Shown here: piece by piece, positions 36,341-46,681 of the stretch | How positions within the stretch are numbered: the stretch's first letter is position 1 | How the letters are laid out: every line of letters starts with the position of its first letter | Assembly: GCF_018860565.1 (NCBI RefSeq) | Contig: NZ_JAHKPS010000004.1 | Location: 1-64,000, forward strand | DNA: 64,000 bases | Direction of reading: 5' to 3' | Source: Winogradskyella psychrotolerans | GTDB taxonomy: Bacteria > Bacteroidota > Bacteroidia > Flavobacteriales > Flavobacteriaceae | Program-made: the position numbers and the translations under genes | The notes under the pieces: generated by a model | What the model was told of the DNA's origin: nothing | The model's input: the letters and a program-made list of their open reading frames with translations, nothing else | The model's database searches: none

Positions 36341-36814
36341 TCATTTCACCAATACCAATGCATCATGAGTAATTGGAAAATTACAAGAATTGGCTATAAA
36401 GCATAAGCTGTTGGCTTCTTTATGTAAACTCAATGCCAATTCTTTTTGATTAACATCCTTTATCGTTACTACAGGTTTTAATCGTACGGTTTTAAAACTT
36501 CCGCTTCCCGAAGCATTCACTTCTAAATCACCTTCGGCATTATCTGTATAACTTAAGACTTCTATATTATTTTGAGCACAAACGTATAAATAAGACATCA
36601 TATGACACGATATTAAAGCAGACAATAATAAGTCTTCTGGATTATATAATGTATCATCTCCTCTAAAGGGTTTCGCTGCGGATACGTGTAATGAGGTTGC
36701 CTTATTGTCTATTAACACCTCGTGATTTCGACTGAATGCTCTTGGGTTCTGTGTACTTTCGCCTTGGTTAACTGTCCAATTTACGTTTGCTTTAAAGGTG
36801 TGCTTAATAGACAT
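36341..36814 (-). CDS. OsmC-family protein
   Basis: A 157-residue OsmC fold protein with the two family cysteines in ALISCHMMSYLYVC and ANSLCFIANSC. OsmC proteins reduce organic hydroperoxides with a Cys pair. It lies upstream of the Cys-rich peptide and SigZ-like genes on the same strand, with an 84-nt gap. Linkage to those genes in one stress response is possible. Confidence 0.87.
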   Translation of the reverse strand: MSIKHTFKANVNWTVNQGESTQNPRAFSRNHEVLIDNKATSLHVSAAKPFRGDDTLYNPEDLLLSALISCHMMSYLYVCAQNNIEVLSYTDNAEGDLEVNASGSGSFKTVRLKPVVTIKDVNQKELALSLHKEANSLCFIANSCNFPITHDALVLVK

Positions 36815-36830
36815 GGTTTTTCTATTTTAT

Positions 36831-36861
36831 AAAAAAAGCGCTTCAATTGAAACGCTTTTTT
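36831..36861 (-). terminator. Terminator after the acyl-CoA mutase gene
   Basis: An AAAAAGCG/CGCTTTTT stem that continues through TTCAATTGAA (one mismatch), with a T-run on the minus strand. Confidence 0.75.
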
Positions 36862-36936
36862 AAATTTATTTGTTGAGATTCCAAATCAAGTTTCGGGTAA
36901 ACGATTCACACACTTTTCTAAAAAAAAGAAAAGTAG

Positions 36937-39900
36937 TTACATATTTCTACGATACTGACCACCAACCTCAAATAATGCTGACGTAATTTCACCTAAACTA
37001 CACACTTTACAAACTTCCATTAAAGCTTCAAATATATTTTCGTTGTTTATGGCACGTTGTTGTAAGTCTTTCAGCAATGCTTTTGTATCGTTTGCTGCAT
37101 GAAGATTTGCTAAGGTTTTAATCTGAAACTGCTTTTCTTCTTCCGTTGCTCTAATGACTTCCGCAGGCACAACTGTTGGAGACCCCTTACTACTTAAGAA
37201 CGTATTTACTCCAATAATTGGGAATTTCCCGTTGTGTTTTAAGGTTTCGTAATACAAGCTTTCTTCTTGTATTTTGCTACGTTGGTACATCGTTTCCATG
37301 GCACCAAGAACACCTCCTCTTTCTGTAATTCTATCAAATTCTAAAAGCACAGCTTCTTCTACTAAATCCGTTAATTCTTCAATTATGAAAGAGCCTTGGA
37401 TTGGATTTTCGTTTTTATTTAATCCTAATTCTTTATTGATAATTAATTGAATTGCCATCGCACGTCTAACCGATTCTTCAGTTGGTGTTGTAATAGCCTC
37501 ATCATACGCGTTAGTGTGTAATGAGTTACAGTTATCATAAATAGCGTATAATGCTTGAAGCGTTGTACGAATATCATTAAAGTCAATTTCTTGTGCATGT
37601 AAACTACGCCCAGAGGTTTGAATATGATACTTTAACATTTGTGCTCTTGCATTGGCGCCGTATTTGTGCTTCATGGCTTTTGCCCATATTTTTCTGGCAA
37701 CACGACCAATTACAGCATATTCTGGATCTATTCCGTTTGAGAAAAAGAATGATAGGTTTGGACCAAACTTATTAATGTCCATACCACGACTTAAATAATA
37801 TTCCACGTAAGTGAAACCATTAGATAAAGTCAACGCTAATTGCGTAATTGGGTTGGCTCCTGCTTCTGCAATATGATATCCAGAAATTGATACCGAATAG
37901 AAGTTACGAACGTTATTCTCTATAAAATACTCTTGAACATCTCCCATTAAACGCAGTGCAAATTCTGTAGAGAAAATACACGTATTTTGTGCTTGATCTT
38001 CTTTTAAAATATCTGCCTGAACCGTTCCTCTAACCTGAGCAATGGTATTCTTTTTAATTTCTGCATATACGTCTGCTGGCAATACTTGATCACCAGTGAC
38101 ACCTAATAACATTAAGCCTAAACCATTATTCCCTTCTGGTAACTCTCCATTATAAGATGGACGTTCTTTACCTTTATAAAGCTTCGCTATTTTAGTCTCT
38201 ACTTCTTTTTCCAGTCCATTTTCTTTAATATACAATTCACATTGTTGGTCAATGGCAGCATTCATAAAGAAACCTAATAACATTGGCGCAGGACCATTTA
38301 TCGTCATACTTACCGATGTCATAACATTTGCCAAATCAAAACCAGAATACAGTTTTTTAGCATCATCTAAACAACAAATACTAACTCCTGCATTACCAAT
38401 TTTTCCGTAAATATCCGGTCTTAAATCGGGATCGTTTCCGTAAAGCGTTACACTATCAAAAGCAGTAGATAAACGTTTGGCTGGTAAGCCTGCACTTACA
38501 TAGTGAAAACGTCTGTTAGTACGTTCTGGCCCTCCTTCTCCTGCAAACATACGCGCTGGATCTTCGCCTGTACGTTTAAAAGGATATAATCCTGAAGTAT
38601 ATGGAAATTCACCTGGTACGTTTTCTTGCAATGTCCAACGTAATAAATCTCCCCAAGCTTGATACTTTGGTAAAGCAACTCGTGGAATTTGTAAGTGCGA
38701 TAACGACTCAGAATGTGTTTCTATTTTTATTTCTTTATCTCTTACCTTAAAGCTATAAATTGGATTTTTGTATTTGTTTACTTTCTCATCCCAACCTGTA
38801 ATGACTTCCCAATTGTAAGGATCTAAGTTTAATTTTACACGGTCGAATTCGCTAACTAAAAGTTTTACAAAATCTTCATTACCAGCATTCTCCGAGATAG
38901 ATTCTGAAGCAATTCCTGCTTTGTCTAATTTTGGTGTTACTTCTAAAACAGATTCTAATGTTTTATAAATACCGTATAAACGTTGTGCGACTTCAACTTG
39001 CGTATCTGCTGTTTTATCGTACGCGCGATTATTCTCAGCAATTTCAGATAAATAGCGTGTTCTTGATGGTGGAATCACAAAAATTTTCTCACTCATTTCC
39101 TTAGAAATTTTGAAAGTCGATTTTAATTCTGAGTCTGCCCTTTCAACCAATTTATCCATAATGGCTTTATAAAGCGTATTCATTCCTGGATCGTTGAATT
39201 GTGAAGCTATAGTACCATAAACAGGCAAATCGTCTTGATGCACATCCCAAAGATTATTGTTACGCATGTATTGCTTTTTCACGTCACGCAACGCATCTAA
39301 AGAACCACGTTTATCAAACTTATTAATAGCTACCAAATCTGCAAAATCTAACATATCGATTTTTTCAAGTTGTGTCGCTGCACCAAATTCTGGTGTCATA
39401 ACGTATAATGCCACGTCTGAATGTTCCATAATCTCAGTATCAGACTGACCAATACCAGACGTTTCTAATATGATTAAATCGTATTCTGCAGCTTTTAAAA
39501 CTTCAATAGCTTCGTTTACGTATTTTGATAAGGCTAGGTTAGACTGACGTGTTGCTAAACTACGCATATACACTCTTGAGTTGTTAATCGCATTCATACG
39601 AATACGATCCCCTAAAAGTGCTCCTCCTGTTTTACGCTTAGAAGGATCCACTGAGACTAAACCAATGGTTTTTTCTGGAAAATCGATTAAAAAACGACGC
39701 ACTAGCTCATCGACTAAACTGGATTTACCAGCTCCACCTGTTCCTGTGATACCTAAAACTGGTGTTTTAGACGTTTTATTTTTAATATGAATTTTGTCTA
39801 ATGTCGCTTTTGCAACTTCAGGGAAATTTTCTGCTGAAGAAATAACTCTAGCAATTGCTTTTGGGTTTTTAGTAGGAAGAATATCTACCTCGTTACTTAG

Positions 39901-40350
39901 TGTATCTCCAATAGCAAAATCGGATTGTTGTACCAAATCATTAATCATGCCTTGTAAACCAAGTGCTCTTCCATCATCTGGAGAATAGATTCTGGTAATT
40001 CCATAATCCATTAATTCTTTAATTTCTTCAGGGAGAATAACTCCACCTCCACCTCCAAAGATTTTGATATGACCAGCTCCTTTTTCATTGAGCAAATCAT
40101 ACATATATTTAAAATACTCGTTATGACCACCTTGGTAAGAGGTCAATGCAATCGCATTTGCATCTTCTTGAATCGCCGTATTCACAACTTCCTCTACACT
40201 TCTATCGTGACCAAGGTGAATGACTTCCACTCCTGTAGATTGAATAATACGACGCATTATATTTATAGCAGCATCGTGTCCATCAAAAAGAGATGCGGCT
40301 GTTACTATACGTACTTTATATTTTGGTTTATAAGGTGCAACTTGTTCCAT
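36937..40350 (-). CDS. icmF: Fused isobutyryl/methylmalonyl-CoA mutase (IcmF type)
   Basis: A 1137-residue fusion: an N-terminal B12-binding domain ([13 protein letters not shown] with the cobalt-ligand His), a MeaB-like G-protein chaperone domain ([18 protein letters not shown]), and the C-terminal acyl-CoA mutase TIM barrel. This order is that of IcmF, which interconverts isobutyryl-CoA and butyryl-CoA with its built-in GTPase. Other branched acyl-CoA substrates are possible. It is monocistronic, with a promoter at 40378-40385. Confidence 0.93.
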   Translation of the reverse strand: MEQVAPYKPKYKVRIVTAASLFDGHDAAINIMRRIIQSTGVEVIHLGHDRSVEEVVNTAIQEDANAIALTSYQGGHNEYFKYMYDLLNEKGAGHIKIFGGGGGVILPEEIKELMDYGITRIYSPDDGRALGLQGMINDLVQQSDFAIGDTLSNEVDILPTKNPKAIARVISSAENFPEVAKATLDKIHIKNKTSKTPVLGITGTGGAGKSSLVDELVRRFLIDFPEKTIGLVSVDPSKRKTGGALLGDRIRMNAINNSRVYMRSLATRQSNLALSKYVNEAIEVLKAAEYDLIILETSGIGQSDTEIMEHSDVALYVMTPEFGAATQLEKIDMLDFADLVAINKFDKRGSLDALRDVKKQYMRNNNLWDVHQDDLPVYGTIASQFNDPGMNTLYKAIMDKLVERADSELKSTFKISKEMSEKIFVIPPSRTRYLSEIAENNRAYDKTADTQVEVAQRLYGIYKTLESVLEVTPKLDKAGIASESISENAGNEDFVKLLVSEFDRVKLNLDPYNWEVITGWDEKVNKYKNPIYSFKVRDKEIKIETHSESLSHLQIPRVALPKYQAWGDLLRWTLQENVPGEFPYTSGLYPFKRTGEDPARMFAGEGGPERTNRRFHYVSAGLPAKRLSTAFDSVTLYGNDPDLRPDIYGKIGNAGVSICCLDDAKKLYSGFDLANVMTSVSMTINGPAPMLLGFFMNAAIDQQCELYIKENGLEKEVETKIAKLYKGKERPSYNGELPEGNNGLGLMLLGVTGDQVLPADVYAEIKKNTIAQVRGTVQADILKEDQAQNTCIFSTEFALRLMGDVQEYFIENNVRNFYSVSISGYHIAEAGANPITQLALTLSNGFTYVEYYLSRGMDINKFGPNLSFFFSNGIDPEYAVIGRVARKIWAKAMKHKYGANARAQMLKYHIQTSGRSLHAQEIDFNDIRTTLQALYAIYDNCNSLHTNAYDEAITTPTEESVRRAMAIQLIINKELGLNKNENPIQGSFIIEELTDLVEEAVLLEFDRITERGGVLGAMETMYQRSKIQEESLYYETLKHNGKFPIIGVNTFLSSKGSPTVVPAEVIRATEEEKQFQIKTLANLHAANDTKALLKDLQQRAINNENIFEALMEVCKVCSLGEITSALFEVGGQYRRNM

Positions 40351-40377
40351 TCTTAAAAATCTTGCTTATTTGAGTGG

Positions 40378-40385
40378 CAAATTTA
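40378..40385 (-). promoter_or_regulatory. -7 element for the acyl-CoA mutase gene
   Basis: The minus strand reads TAAATTTG (TAnnTTTG), 28 nt before the start codon. Confidence 0.58.
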
Positions 40386-40495
40386 AGGAATATTCAAAAA
40401 TCTAAAGCAATAATCATCAATTATCTAAAACTTAAAGAAAGTCAGGTTCACGCGGAATTTTAATTAATTTTAACAATTCATTAAAGATCAATTTT

Positions 40496-41350
40496 ATGCA
40501 AAAAATCACATTACTTATTCATTGTGAAGACCAACCCAACATTATTGCATCTGTAACTAATTTTATAGCTACCAATGATGGAAACATCGTTTATATAGAT
40601 CAACATGTTGATAGAGAACAAAATATCTTCTTTATGCGTTTGGAATGTGAATTTGCATCTAACACATTTGCTCTAGAAAACTTCAAACAACTTTTTAGTA
40701 CAACCTTAGCTCAGAAATTTCAACTGGAATGGAAAATTTTTGCTGCTGAAAGAAAACCTAAAATGGCCTTGTTTGTTTCTAAGTACGATCATTGTTTATA
40801 CGATATTTTAGGACGTTATAATTCTGGAGAATTGTTTCTTGAAATTCCATTTATCCTAAGTAATCATCTCGATTTAAAACCTATAGCAGACAGTTTTAAT
40901 ATTCCGTTTTATCATGTTCCGATAACTGCATCTACAAAAGATGAAGCCGAACAAAAACAATTAGAGCTATTGAAATCGCACGCTATTGATTTTATTGTTT
41001 TAGCGCGTTATATGCAAATTGTATCTAAAACTTTAATTGATAATTATCCTAATAAAATAATTAATATTCATCATTCCTTTTTACCTGCATTTGTTGGTGC
41101 CAAACCTTATCATTCAGCTTATAAACGCGGAGTAAAAATTATAGGCGCAACCAGTCACTATATTACAGAAGAACTCGATGCAGGACCTATTATAGAGCAA
41201 GATGTGGCGCATGTGTCCCACACGCATTCTATAAAAGATTTAATTGCCAAAGGTAGAGATTTAGAAAAAATCGTTTTATCTAATGCTATTAAGCTTCACA
41301 CAAAAAGAAAGGTTATGGTATATAACAATAAGACAATTATATTCTCTTAA
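40496..41350 (+). CDS. purU: Formyltetrahydrofolate deformylase
   Basis: A 284-residue protein: an N-terminal ACT domain (about 1-80, LIHCEDQPNIIASVTNFIA), then a formyl-transferase fold domain with NIHHSFLPAFVGAKPY, the GATSHYITEELDAGPII block and the catalytic Asp. PurU hydrolyses 10-formyl-THF to THF and formate, balancing one-carbon pools for purine synthesis. It stands alone on the plus strand. Confidence 0.95.
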   Translation: MQKITLLIHCEDQPNIIASVTNFIATNDGNIVYIDQHVDREQNIFFMRLECEFASNTFALENFKQLFSTTLAQKFQLEWKIFAAERKPKMALFVSKYDHCLYDILGRYNSGELFLEIPFILSNHLDLKPIADSFNIPFYHVPITASTKDEAEQKQLELLKSHAIDFIVLARYMQIVSKTLIDNYPNKIINIHHSFLPAFVGAKPYHSAYKRGVKIIGATSHYITEELDAGPIIEQDVAHVSHTHSIKDLIAKGRDLEKIVLSNAIKLHTKRKVMVYNNKTIIFS

Positions 41351-41493
41351 ACATTAAAACACATACATTAAAACAAAAATTAAAGTGACTATTCATATTA
41401 ACAAGTGTCTATAAATTAAGAACAATTTAGCTTTAAAATTTAAAGCATTTTTACCTATAAGAATTATCTTTACCAACAATTAAAACTACAATC

Positions 41494-42204
41494 ATGATTA
41501 AAAGAATTTTTGCCCTACTAATTATTTTCAATTTAACAGCTTGCGCCGAGTTACAACAGGTTGTTGATTCTTTACCACAAGGTACAAGTGATGTTATAGG
41601 CAACGCTGATATCGCAGCAGGATTAAGAGAAGCGCTAGACGCAGGTATTGAGAAACAAGTAAGCAAATTAACCGCTGAAGATGGATTCTTTAAAAATGAA
41701 TTAGTAAAAATAGTTTTACCAGAAGAACTACAGAAAGTAGACAGTGCACTTCGTAAAATAGGATTAAGCAGTTTAGCTGATGAAGGCTTAAAAGTTTTAA
41801 ACAGAGCTGCTGAAGATGCTGTATCGGAAGCTACTCCAATTTTTGTAAATGCCGTAAAAGATATCACTTTTGATGATGCTAAAAATATTCTTTTAGGAGA
41901 AGATAATGCAGCAACATCATATTTAACATCAAAAACGCAGACCGAACTTTATAGCAAATTTCAACCTGTAATTAATAATTCATTTAGTAAAGTTGGAGCA
42001 GATAAAATCTGGTCTAATCTAATTACTAAATACAATAGCCTTCCATTAACTAGTGATGTAAACCCGGATTTAACGGATTATGTTACTGGCGAAGCTCTAA
42101 AAGGTGTTTATACAATGATTGCTGTTGAAGAAAAAGAAATTAGAACTAAAGTCTCTTCTCGAGGAACGGATTTATTGAAAAAAGTATTTGCTTTACAAGA
42201 CTAA
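41494..42204 (+). CDS. DUF4197 lipoprotein
   Basis: A 236-residue lipoprotein (LTAC lipobox, Cys near 17). The body matches the DUF4197 pattern: IAAGLREALDAGI, DGFFKNELVKIVLPEEL, SEATPIFVNAVKDITFDDAKNIL, TSYLTSKTQTELYSKF. The function of the family is not known to me. It is presumably exported to the periplasm or outer membrane. Confidence 0.88.
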   Translation: MIKRIFALLIIFNLTACAELQQVVDSLPQGTSDVIGNADIAAGLREALDAGIEKQVSKLTAEDGFFKNELVKIVLPEELQKVDSALRKIGLSSLADEGLKVLNRAAEDAVSEATPIFVNAVKDITFDDAKNILLGEDNAATSYLTSKTQTELYSKFQPVINNSFSKVGADKIWSNLITKYNSLPLTSDVNPDLTDYVTGEALKGVYTMIAVEEKEIRTKVSSRGTDLLKKVFALQD

Positions 42205-42296
42205 AACGTTAAAGTCATTATTTTTTGCTACAATTTTCTGTATTTTTAAAAGATAAATCACTAACTTTCAACGACTAACTAATATTTTTTTTCGTT

Positions 42297-42494
42297 GTGG
42301 CCCATATTGATAAACTTCTAAATAAAAGGAAAAGGCTAAATCATAAATATAAGCAGCTTATTGAAGATGCTTATAATTTAAGACAAACAGACCACGCATT
42401 AAGTGACTTTTCAGAATACAAAGCCACAAAAGTTCTCAATAAACTTAACAAGCTTAAATTTGTTGTTGGAGACGCGAAATTGCACGCTAATTAA
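42297..42494 (+). CDS. Small conserved protein of Lacal_2735/DUF6435 type
   Basis: A 65-residue basic, helical protein with a GTG start, resembling the small Lacal_2735-like proteins of flavobacteria (KRKRLNHKYKQLIEDAYNL, then LSDFSEYKATKVLNKLNKL). Its role is unknown. It is followed directly by the two putative small RNA units. Confidence 0.6.
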   Translation: MAHIDKLLNKRKRLNHKYKQLIEDAYNLRQTDHALSDFSEYKATKVLNKLNKLKFVVGDAKLHAN

Positions 42495-42519
42495 TTAAAA
42501 ACCTTAAGTAATTAAACTA

Positions 42520-42660
42520 CATTTAATTATATCCTAATATTAGCATAACATTTAACTTATAATATATCAACATCTTTGTAATGCAAAAGATTGAGATAGT
42601 AATAATTTTAATTGAAATTATGAATTAAAAGTCGGTATTTAATTAAATACCGACTTTTCT
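42520..42660 (+). ncRNA. Putative small RNA unit 1 (promoter through terminator)
   Basis: An upstream block shared with unit 2 (CATTTAATTATATCCTAATA, AACATT, then CATCTTTG at 42571-42578) acts as a promoter-like region. The predicted transcript is about 42584-42658. It ends in a perfect hairpin, GTCGGTATTT-AATT-AAATACCGAC, followed by TTTT. No conserved ORF is shared with unit 2. Confidence 0.6.
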
Positions 42661-42676
42661 ATGTTATAGTATTTCA

Positions 42677-42820
42677 CATTTAATCATATCCTAATATTAA
42701 CATAACATTCAAACTAAAGAATATCAACATCTTTGCAGTGCAAAAAAGATTAAGTTAGTTAAGTTTTAAAGCAGTTAGTTAGTCAGAAGTCGATATTTAG
42801 TTAGGTATCGACTTTTTTTA
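42677..42820 (+). ncRNA. Putative small RNA unit 2 (paralogue of unit 1)
   Basis: It repeats the unit 1 upstream block, with CATCTTTG at 42728-42735 and identical spacing, 157 bp further on. The predicted transcript is about 42741-42819, ending in AAGTCGATA/TATCGACTT plus a T-run. The promoter-like parts are more similar than the transcript bodies. Its terminator lies next to the convergent gene at 42827 and could serve both. Confidence 0.58.
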
Positions 42821-42826
42821 TGTTTA

Positions 42827-43600
42827 TTAATGAAGTGTTTGAAAATAGCTATAAGACTTTAGTAAACGACTACCATACCAAGAGAACAACTCTCCATCTA
42901 CAACTTTTATCGTTTTTTCTGGGAATTTTGATTGCAACTCCACAACGTGCGCTTCTTTAAACGGAAAAGGTTCACTAGAAAGAAAAATCAGATCGGCTTC
43001 TTTTAATTTTGGATCATTTAAATCGATTTCAGGATAGCGTTTTTCATTGCTATAACTATTAATAAATCCAGCTTCCGTAATCATAGCATCTATAAAATTG
43101 TCTGATGCAGCAACCATCCACGGTTTTTTCCAAATAAAATAAGCCACTTTTAACTTATCTATATGTTGATATTGAAGTTGAAATGCTTCGCGTTTTAATT
43201 GAATATTGGCTACTAAAGTTGACGTGGTCCTTTTAATATTAAAAATCTCCCCATACATGGTAATGAGCTCAAAACAATCTTCTAAATTATAAATATCGCT
43301 GACGTGAATAGGCGCAATAGCTTCTAGGCTTTCAATAATATCCTTTGTATTTTCTTCTTTATTGCAAAGAATAATATCTGGACGAAGCGCTTTTATCTTT
43401 TCAAGACTAATTTGTTTTGTACCACCAACAACAGCTTTAGATATTCTAAGGTGCTTTGGATGCACACAGAACTTAGTCACACCTACAATTGAAGCTTCCA
43501 AACCTAAATCTACCAATAATTCGGTTTGCGAGGGCACTAACGAGATGATTCGTTTGGGTGTTTTTTTGAGTTGAATTTCTCGTTTAAGTTGATCTTTCAT
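42827..43600 (-). CDS. BtuF-like helical-backbone binding protein without signal peptide
   Basis: A 257-residue class III solute-binding fold: KRIISLVPSQTELLVDLGLE, GVTKFCVHP, ALRPDIILCNKEEN, and the C-terminal VVDGELFSWYGSR. Members bind cobalamin or metal complexes for ABC import. The N-terminus (MKDQLKREIQLKK) has no signal peptide and no longer start is evident, so it may act in the cytoplasm. No permease or ATPase lies next to it. Confidence 0.78.
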   Translation of the reverse strand: MKDQLKREIQLKKTPKRIISLVPSQTELLVDLGLEASIVGVTKFCVHPKHLRISKAVVGGTKQISLEKIKALRPDIILCNKEENTKDIIESLEAIAPIHVSDIYNLEDCFELITMYGEIFNIKRTTSTLVANIQLKREAFQLQYQHIDKLKVAYFIWKKPWMVAASDNFIDAMITEAGFINSYSNEKRYPEIDLNDPKLKEADLIFLSSEPFPFKEAHVVELQSKFPEKTIKVVDGELFSWYGSRLLKSYSYFQTLH

Positions 43601-43660
43601 TTAATTTCACTTTCTAATCTCAGTTTACATGCTAAAACACACTGAAGACTGTGATTGAGA

Positions 43661-44476
43661 TTATAAACTCAGAATTTCTGACATCTGCAACTGTAATTCT
43701 TCAGCTTTTTGAGCTGCAGCTTCTGCAAAATCTCCATCTTGAGATGCATAAATAATGCCTCGAGATGAGTTAATTAATAAGCCAATCGATTTATTCATAC
43801 CATACTTACAAACCTCTTGAAGGTTTCCACCTTGAGCACCAACACCAGGCACCAATAAAAAGCTCTCAGGAATAATTTTTCTAATATCTGCTAAAAACTC
43901 AGCTTTAGTGGCACCAACCACATACATTAAGTTTTTAGCATTTTTCCAAGATTTAGACGTTTCTAAAACCTGTTTATACAACTCTACTCCATCGACTGAT
44001 TTTGTTTGAAAATCAAAAGCACCTTGATTAGAAGTTAAGGCTAAAAGTATGGTGTGCTTATCTTTAAAAGCTAAAAAAGGTTCAACTGAATCTTTTCCCA
44101 TATAAGGTGCAACCGTAACACTATCAAACCCTAAGTCTTCTAAAAAAGCTTTAGCATACATGGTGCTTGTATTACCTATATCACCTCGTTTTGCATCTGC
44201 AATGGTGTAAATTTCTGGATGATTTTTGTTAAGATAATTGATGGTTTTTTCTAATGCTTGCCATCCTTTTATACCGTATGCTTCGTAAAATGCTGTGTTT
44301 GGTTTATAAGCTACGCAAAGATGGTGGGTTGCCTCTATAATTGCTTTATTGAAAGCGAAGATAGGATCCTCTTCTTTTAATAAATGCTTTGGCATTTTAT
44401 TTAAATCGACATCTAAACCTATGCAGAGAAAGGATTGCTTTTTTTTAATTTGGTCTATAAGCTGTTGTGTGGTCAT
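43661..44476 (-). CDS. pyrF: Orotidine 5'-phosphate decarboxylase
   Basis: A 271-residue OMP decarboxylase of the longer type (TIGR02127-like): [29 protein letters not shown], catalytic [18 protein letters not shown], and [11 protein letters not shown]. It makes UMP, the last step of pyrimidine synthesis. It lies 33 nt after prfA with a terminator between. Confidence 0.95.
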   Translation of the reverse strand: MTTQQLIDQIKKKQSFLCIGLDVDLNKMPKHLLKEEDPIFAFNKAIIEATHHLCVAYKPNTAFYEAYGIKGWQALEKTINYLNKNHPEIYTIADAKRGDIGNTSTMYAKAFLEDLGFDSVTVAPYMGKDSVEPFLAFKDKHTILLALTSNQGAFDFQTKSVDGVELYKQVLETSKSWKNAKNLMYVVGATKAEFLADIRKIIPESFLLVPGVGAQGGNLQEVCKYGMNKSIGLLINSSRGIIYASQDGDFAEAAAQKAEELQLQMSEILSL

Positions 44477-44481
44477 AGTAT

Positions 44482-44506
44482 AAAAAAAGCCTCAAAAAGA
44501 GGCTTC
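44482..44506 (-). terminator. Terminator between prfA and pyrF
   Basis: AAGCCTC/GAGGCTT with a 5-nt loop and a T-run on the minus strand. pyrF begins about 6 nt beyond it, so some read-through or an embedded promoter is expected. Confidence 0.7.
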
Positions 44507-44509
44507 AAT

Positions 44510-45586
44510 TTAAATTACATCATCGTTCGCCTTTAACAACTCAGTGTTTTCAGCTAACATTAATTCGTCTATTATTTTTTGAATATCACCATTAATGATA
44601 TTTGATAAATCATAAAGGGTTAATCCTATTCTATGATCTGTTACTCGTCCTTGAGGATAATTGTAGGTTCTAATCTTAGCAGACCTATCTCCAGAACTCA
44701 CCATACTTTTACGTTTTTCAGAATCGGCAGCTTGTTGTTTTGCTAATTCTAAATCGTATAAACGCGAACGTAATACTTTTAAGGCTTTTTCTAAGTTTTT
44801 ATGAGATGATTTCTGATCTTGACAACTTACAATCATACCTGTTGGTTCGTGATGTAACTTAATAGCCGAATACGTTGTATTTACTGACTGACCACCAGGA
44901 CCTGTTGATGTGGTACGCTCTATACGTACTTCCGTCATGTCTAATTCATAATCAAACTCTTCCGCTTCTGGCAATACCATAACGGTTGCCGCACTTGTAT
45001 GCACACGACCTTGAGTTTCTGTTTGTGGTACACGTTGCACACGGTGTACACCAGCTTCAAACTTTAAAGTTCCGTACACATCTTCTCCAGAAACTTCAAA
45101 AATAATTTCTTTAAAACCACCAGATGTTCCGTCACTCTGACTTACCACATCGACTCTCCAGCCCTTATCACTACAATATTTAGAGTACATTCGGTATAAA
45201 TCACCTGCAAAAATACTCGCTTCGTCACCACCTGTACCTGCACGTACCTCAACAACAACGTTTTTAGCATCATCAGGATCTTTAGGAATCAACATAAAAC
45301 GAATCTCCTCTTCAAGTTTATCAATGGTTTCTTTTGATTCTTCAAGTTGCATTTTAGCCATATCTACCATTTCAGCATCAGAACCATCTGCAATAATTTC
45401 TTCAGCTTCAGAGATATTATCTAAGGCCTCTTTGTAAACCTCACCTTTGTCTACAATTAATTTTAAATCCTTGTATTCTTTCATCAGCTTCGTGTAACGT
45501 TGCTGATCTGATATAATATCTGGTTGAATGATAAGATCATTTACCTCATCAAAACGTTGTTTTATTATCTGTATTTTCTCTAACAT
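44510..45586 (-). CDS. prfA: Peptide chain release factor 1
   Basis: A 358-residue class I release factor. The catalytic loop [10 protein letters not shown], with GGQ, places a water at the peptidyl-tRNA bond. The domain around [21 protein letters not shown], and the C-terminal helices ([18 protein letters not shown]) are present. The stop-codon-recognition loop is QGRVTDHR in the RF1/RF2 manner; RF1 is favoured from overall layout. It has its own promoter. Confidence 0.93.
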   Translation of the reverse strand: MLEKIQIIKQRFDEVNDLIIQPDIISDQQRYTKLMKEYKDLKLIVDKGEVYKEALDNISEAEEIIADGSDAEMVDMAKMQLEESKETIDKLEEEIRFMLIPKDPDDAKNVVVEVRAGTGGDEASIFAGDLYRMYSKYCSDKGWRVDVVSQSDGTSGGFKEIIFEVSGEDVYGTLKFEAGVHRVQRVPQTETQGRVHTSAATVMVLPEAEEFDYELDMTEVRIERTTSTGPGGQSVNTTYSAIKLHHEPTGMIVSCQDQKSSHKNLEKALKVLRSRLYDLELAKQQAADSEKRKSMVSSGDRSAKIRTYNYPQGRVTDHRIGLTLYDLSNIINGDIQKIIDELMLAENTELLKANDDVI

Positions 45587-45606
45587 CTCTCTTCAAAATT
45601 GGATTT

Positions 45607-45614
45607 CAAAAATA
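45607..45614 (-). promoter_or_regulatory. -7 element for prfA
   Basis: The minus strand reads TATTTTTG, 20 nt before the ATG at 45586. Confidence 0.6.
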
Positions 45615-45703
45615 CGATAAATTATGGATTTTGAAACGTTGGATATCAGGACATTTTAACTTAAAAAAAATAAAACACCTAAAACATACGTTATCTATCA
45701 AGT

Positions 45704-45991
45704 ATGTATCGATTCCTAGCTATACTTGCATTTTACAGACCGTTTGTGGTTTGGTCTTTTATTGCGAATGCTATTATCGGATTTTTCAATCCTATTATAG
45801 CACCAGCCTTAGTAACCAAATTATTTCTTACGATTTTTGCATGGTATTATGTGAGTGAAACCAATAATAAGCGAAAATTAACCTTTTATAAAAATTTAGG
45901 TATTTCTACTTTAAAGCTTTTTTCCGTTATATTTATTCTAGACTGCATTTTAACCATTATCTTTCTTACAATATTTAAGGAATTCACTTGA
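45704..45991 (+). CDS. Small two-to-three-helix membrane protein
   Basis: A 95-residue hydrophobic protein (FLAILAFYRPFVVWSFIANA; PALVTKLFLTIFAWYYV; LKLFSVIFILDCILTIIFLT). It ends 7 nt before an ABC ATPase gene and is likely part of the same operon, perhaps its membrane partner. No family recognised. An overlapping frame from 45631 is rejected as a shadow. Confidence 0.62.
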   Translation: MYRFLAILAFYRPFVVWSFIANAIIGFFNPIIAPALVTKLFLTIFAWYYVSETNNKRKLTFYKNLGISTLKLFSVIFILDCILTIIFLTIFKEFT

Positions 45992-45998
45992 TAACAAA

Positions 45999-46664
45999 AT
46001 GATATTTGAATTAGACAATGTAGAACTTTACTTTAAAAACAAACGCATTTTATATGGTATTTACTTAAAAGCTGAAACAGGAAAAGTAACAGCTATTTTA
46101 GGTAGAAATGGCTGTGGCAAAAGTTGTTTGCTCAATATTGCTTTTGGGAATCTGAAACCGAAATACAAATTGGTAAGACTAGACAACAAACCGCTTTTAA
46201 AACCTTTATTTTATACAAAAATTGCCAAATATTTACCACAATATAATTTTATTCCTAGCGAAATGAAGCTTTCATTTGTTTTTAAACTATACGCTATAGA
46301 CTGGACTATTTTTATTGAAAATTTTAAAGCATTCGCAATCTATAAAAACTCAAAATTTAAAGCTCTATCTGGTGGTGAAAGGCGAATTATTGAAACTTAT
46401 ATTATTTTGAAAGCAAAAAGTAAGATTGTATTTTTAGATGAACCTTTTTCGCATTTGTCTCCATTACATATTGAAACCGTAAAACAACTTATTGAAGAAG
46501 AAAAAAAAGAGAAAGCTATTATCATTTCAGATCACATGTATCAACACATCATTACGTCTTCTGATATTATATACTTACTAAAAAACGGTACCACAAAGAA
46601 AATTGAAAAACTTACAGAGCTTGAAGATTATAAATACTTAAGTGAAGGTAGCCTTAGAAGCTAA
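45999..46664 (+). CDS. ABC transporter ATP-binding protein
   Basis: A 221-residue ATPase: Walker A GRNGCGKS, signature LSGGERR, Walker B KIVFLDEP and switch His in ISDHMYQH. It is divergent from common export ATPases, with an unusually short Q-loop region. The only neighbouring membrane protein is the 95-residue one just upstream, too small for a usual permease. The substrate is unknown. Confidence 0.85.
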   Translation: MIFELDNVELYFKNKRILYGIYLKAETGKVTAILGRNGCGKSCLLNIAFGNLKPKYKLVRLDNKPLLKPLFYTKIAKYLPQYNFIPSEMKLSFVFKLYAIDWTIFIENFKAFAIYKNSKFKALSGGERRIIETYIILKAKSKIVFLDEPFSHLSPLHIETVKQLIEEEKKEKAIIISDHMYQHIITSSDIIYLLKNGTTKKIEKLTELEDYKYLSEGSLRS

Positions 46665-46681
46665 ACATGTAATACACTCAT

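Noticed and set aside
42582..42629. 15-codon frame (ATG 42582) in small RNA unit 1
   Set aside because: Not conserved in unit 2, where the matching frame is GTG and stops after six codons. A regulatory RNA fits better.
45631..45858. 75-residue frame overlapping the small membrane protein
   Set aside because: A different phase from the hydrophobic frame, with no coherent helix pattern. The frame at 45704 abuts the ATPase gene.
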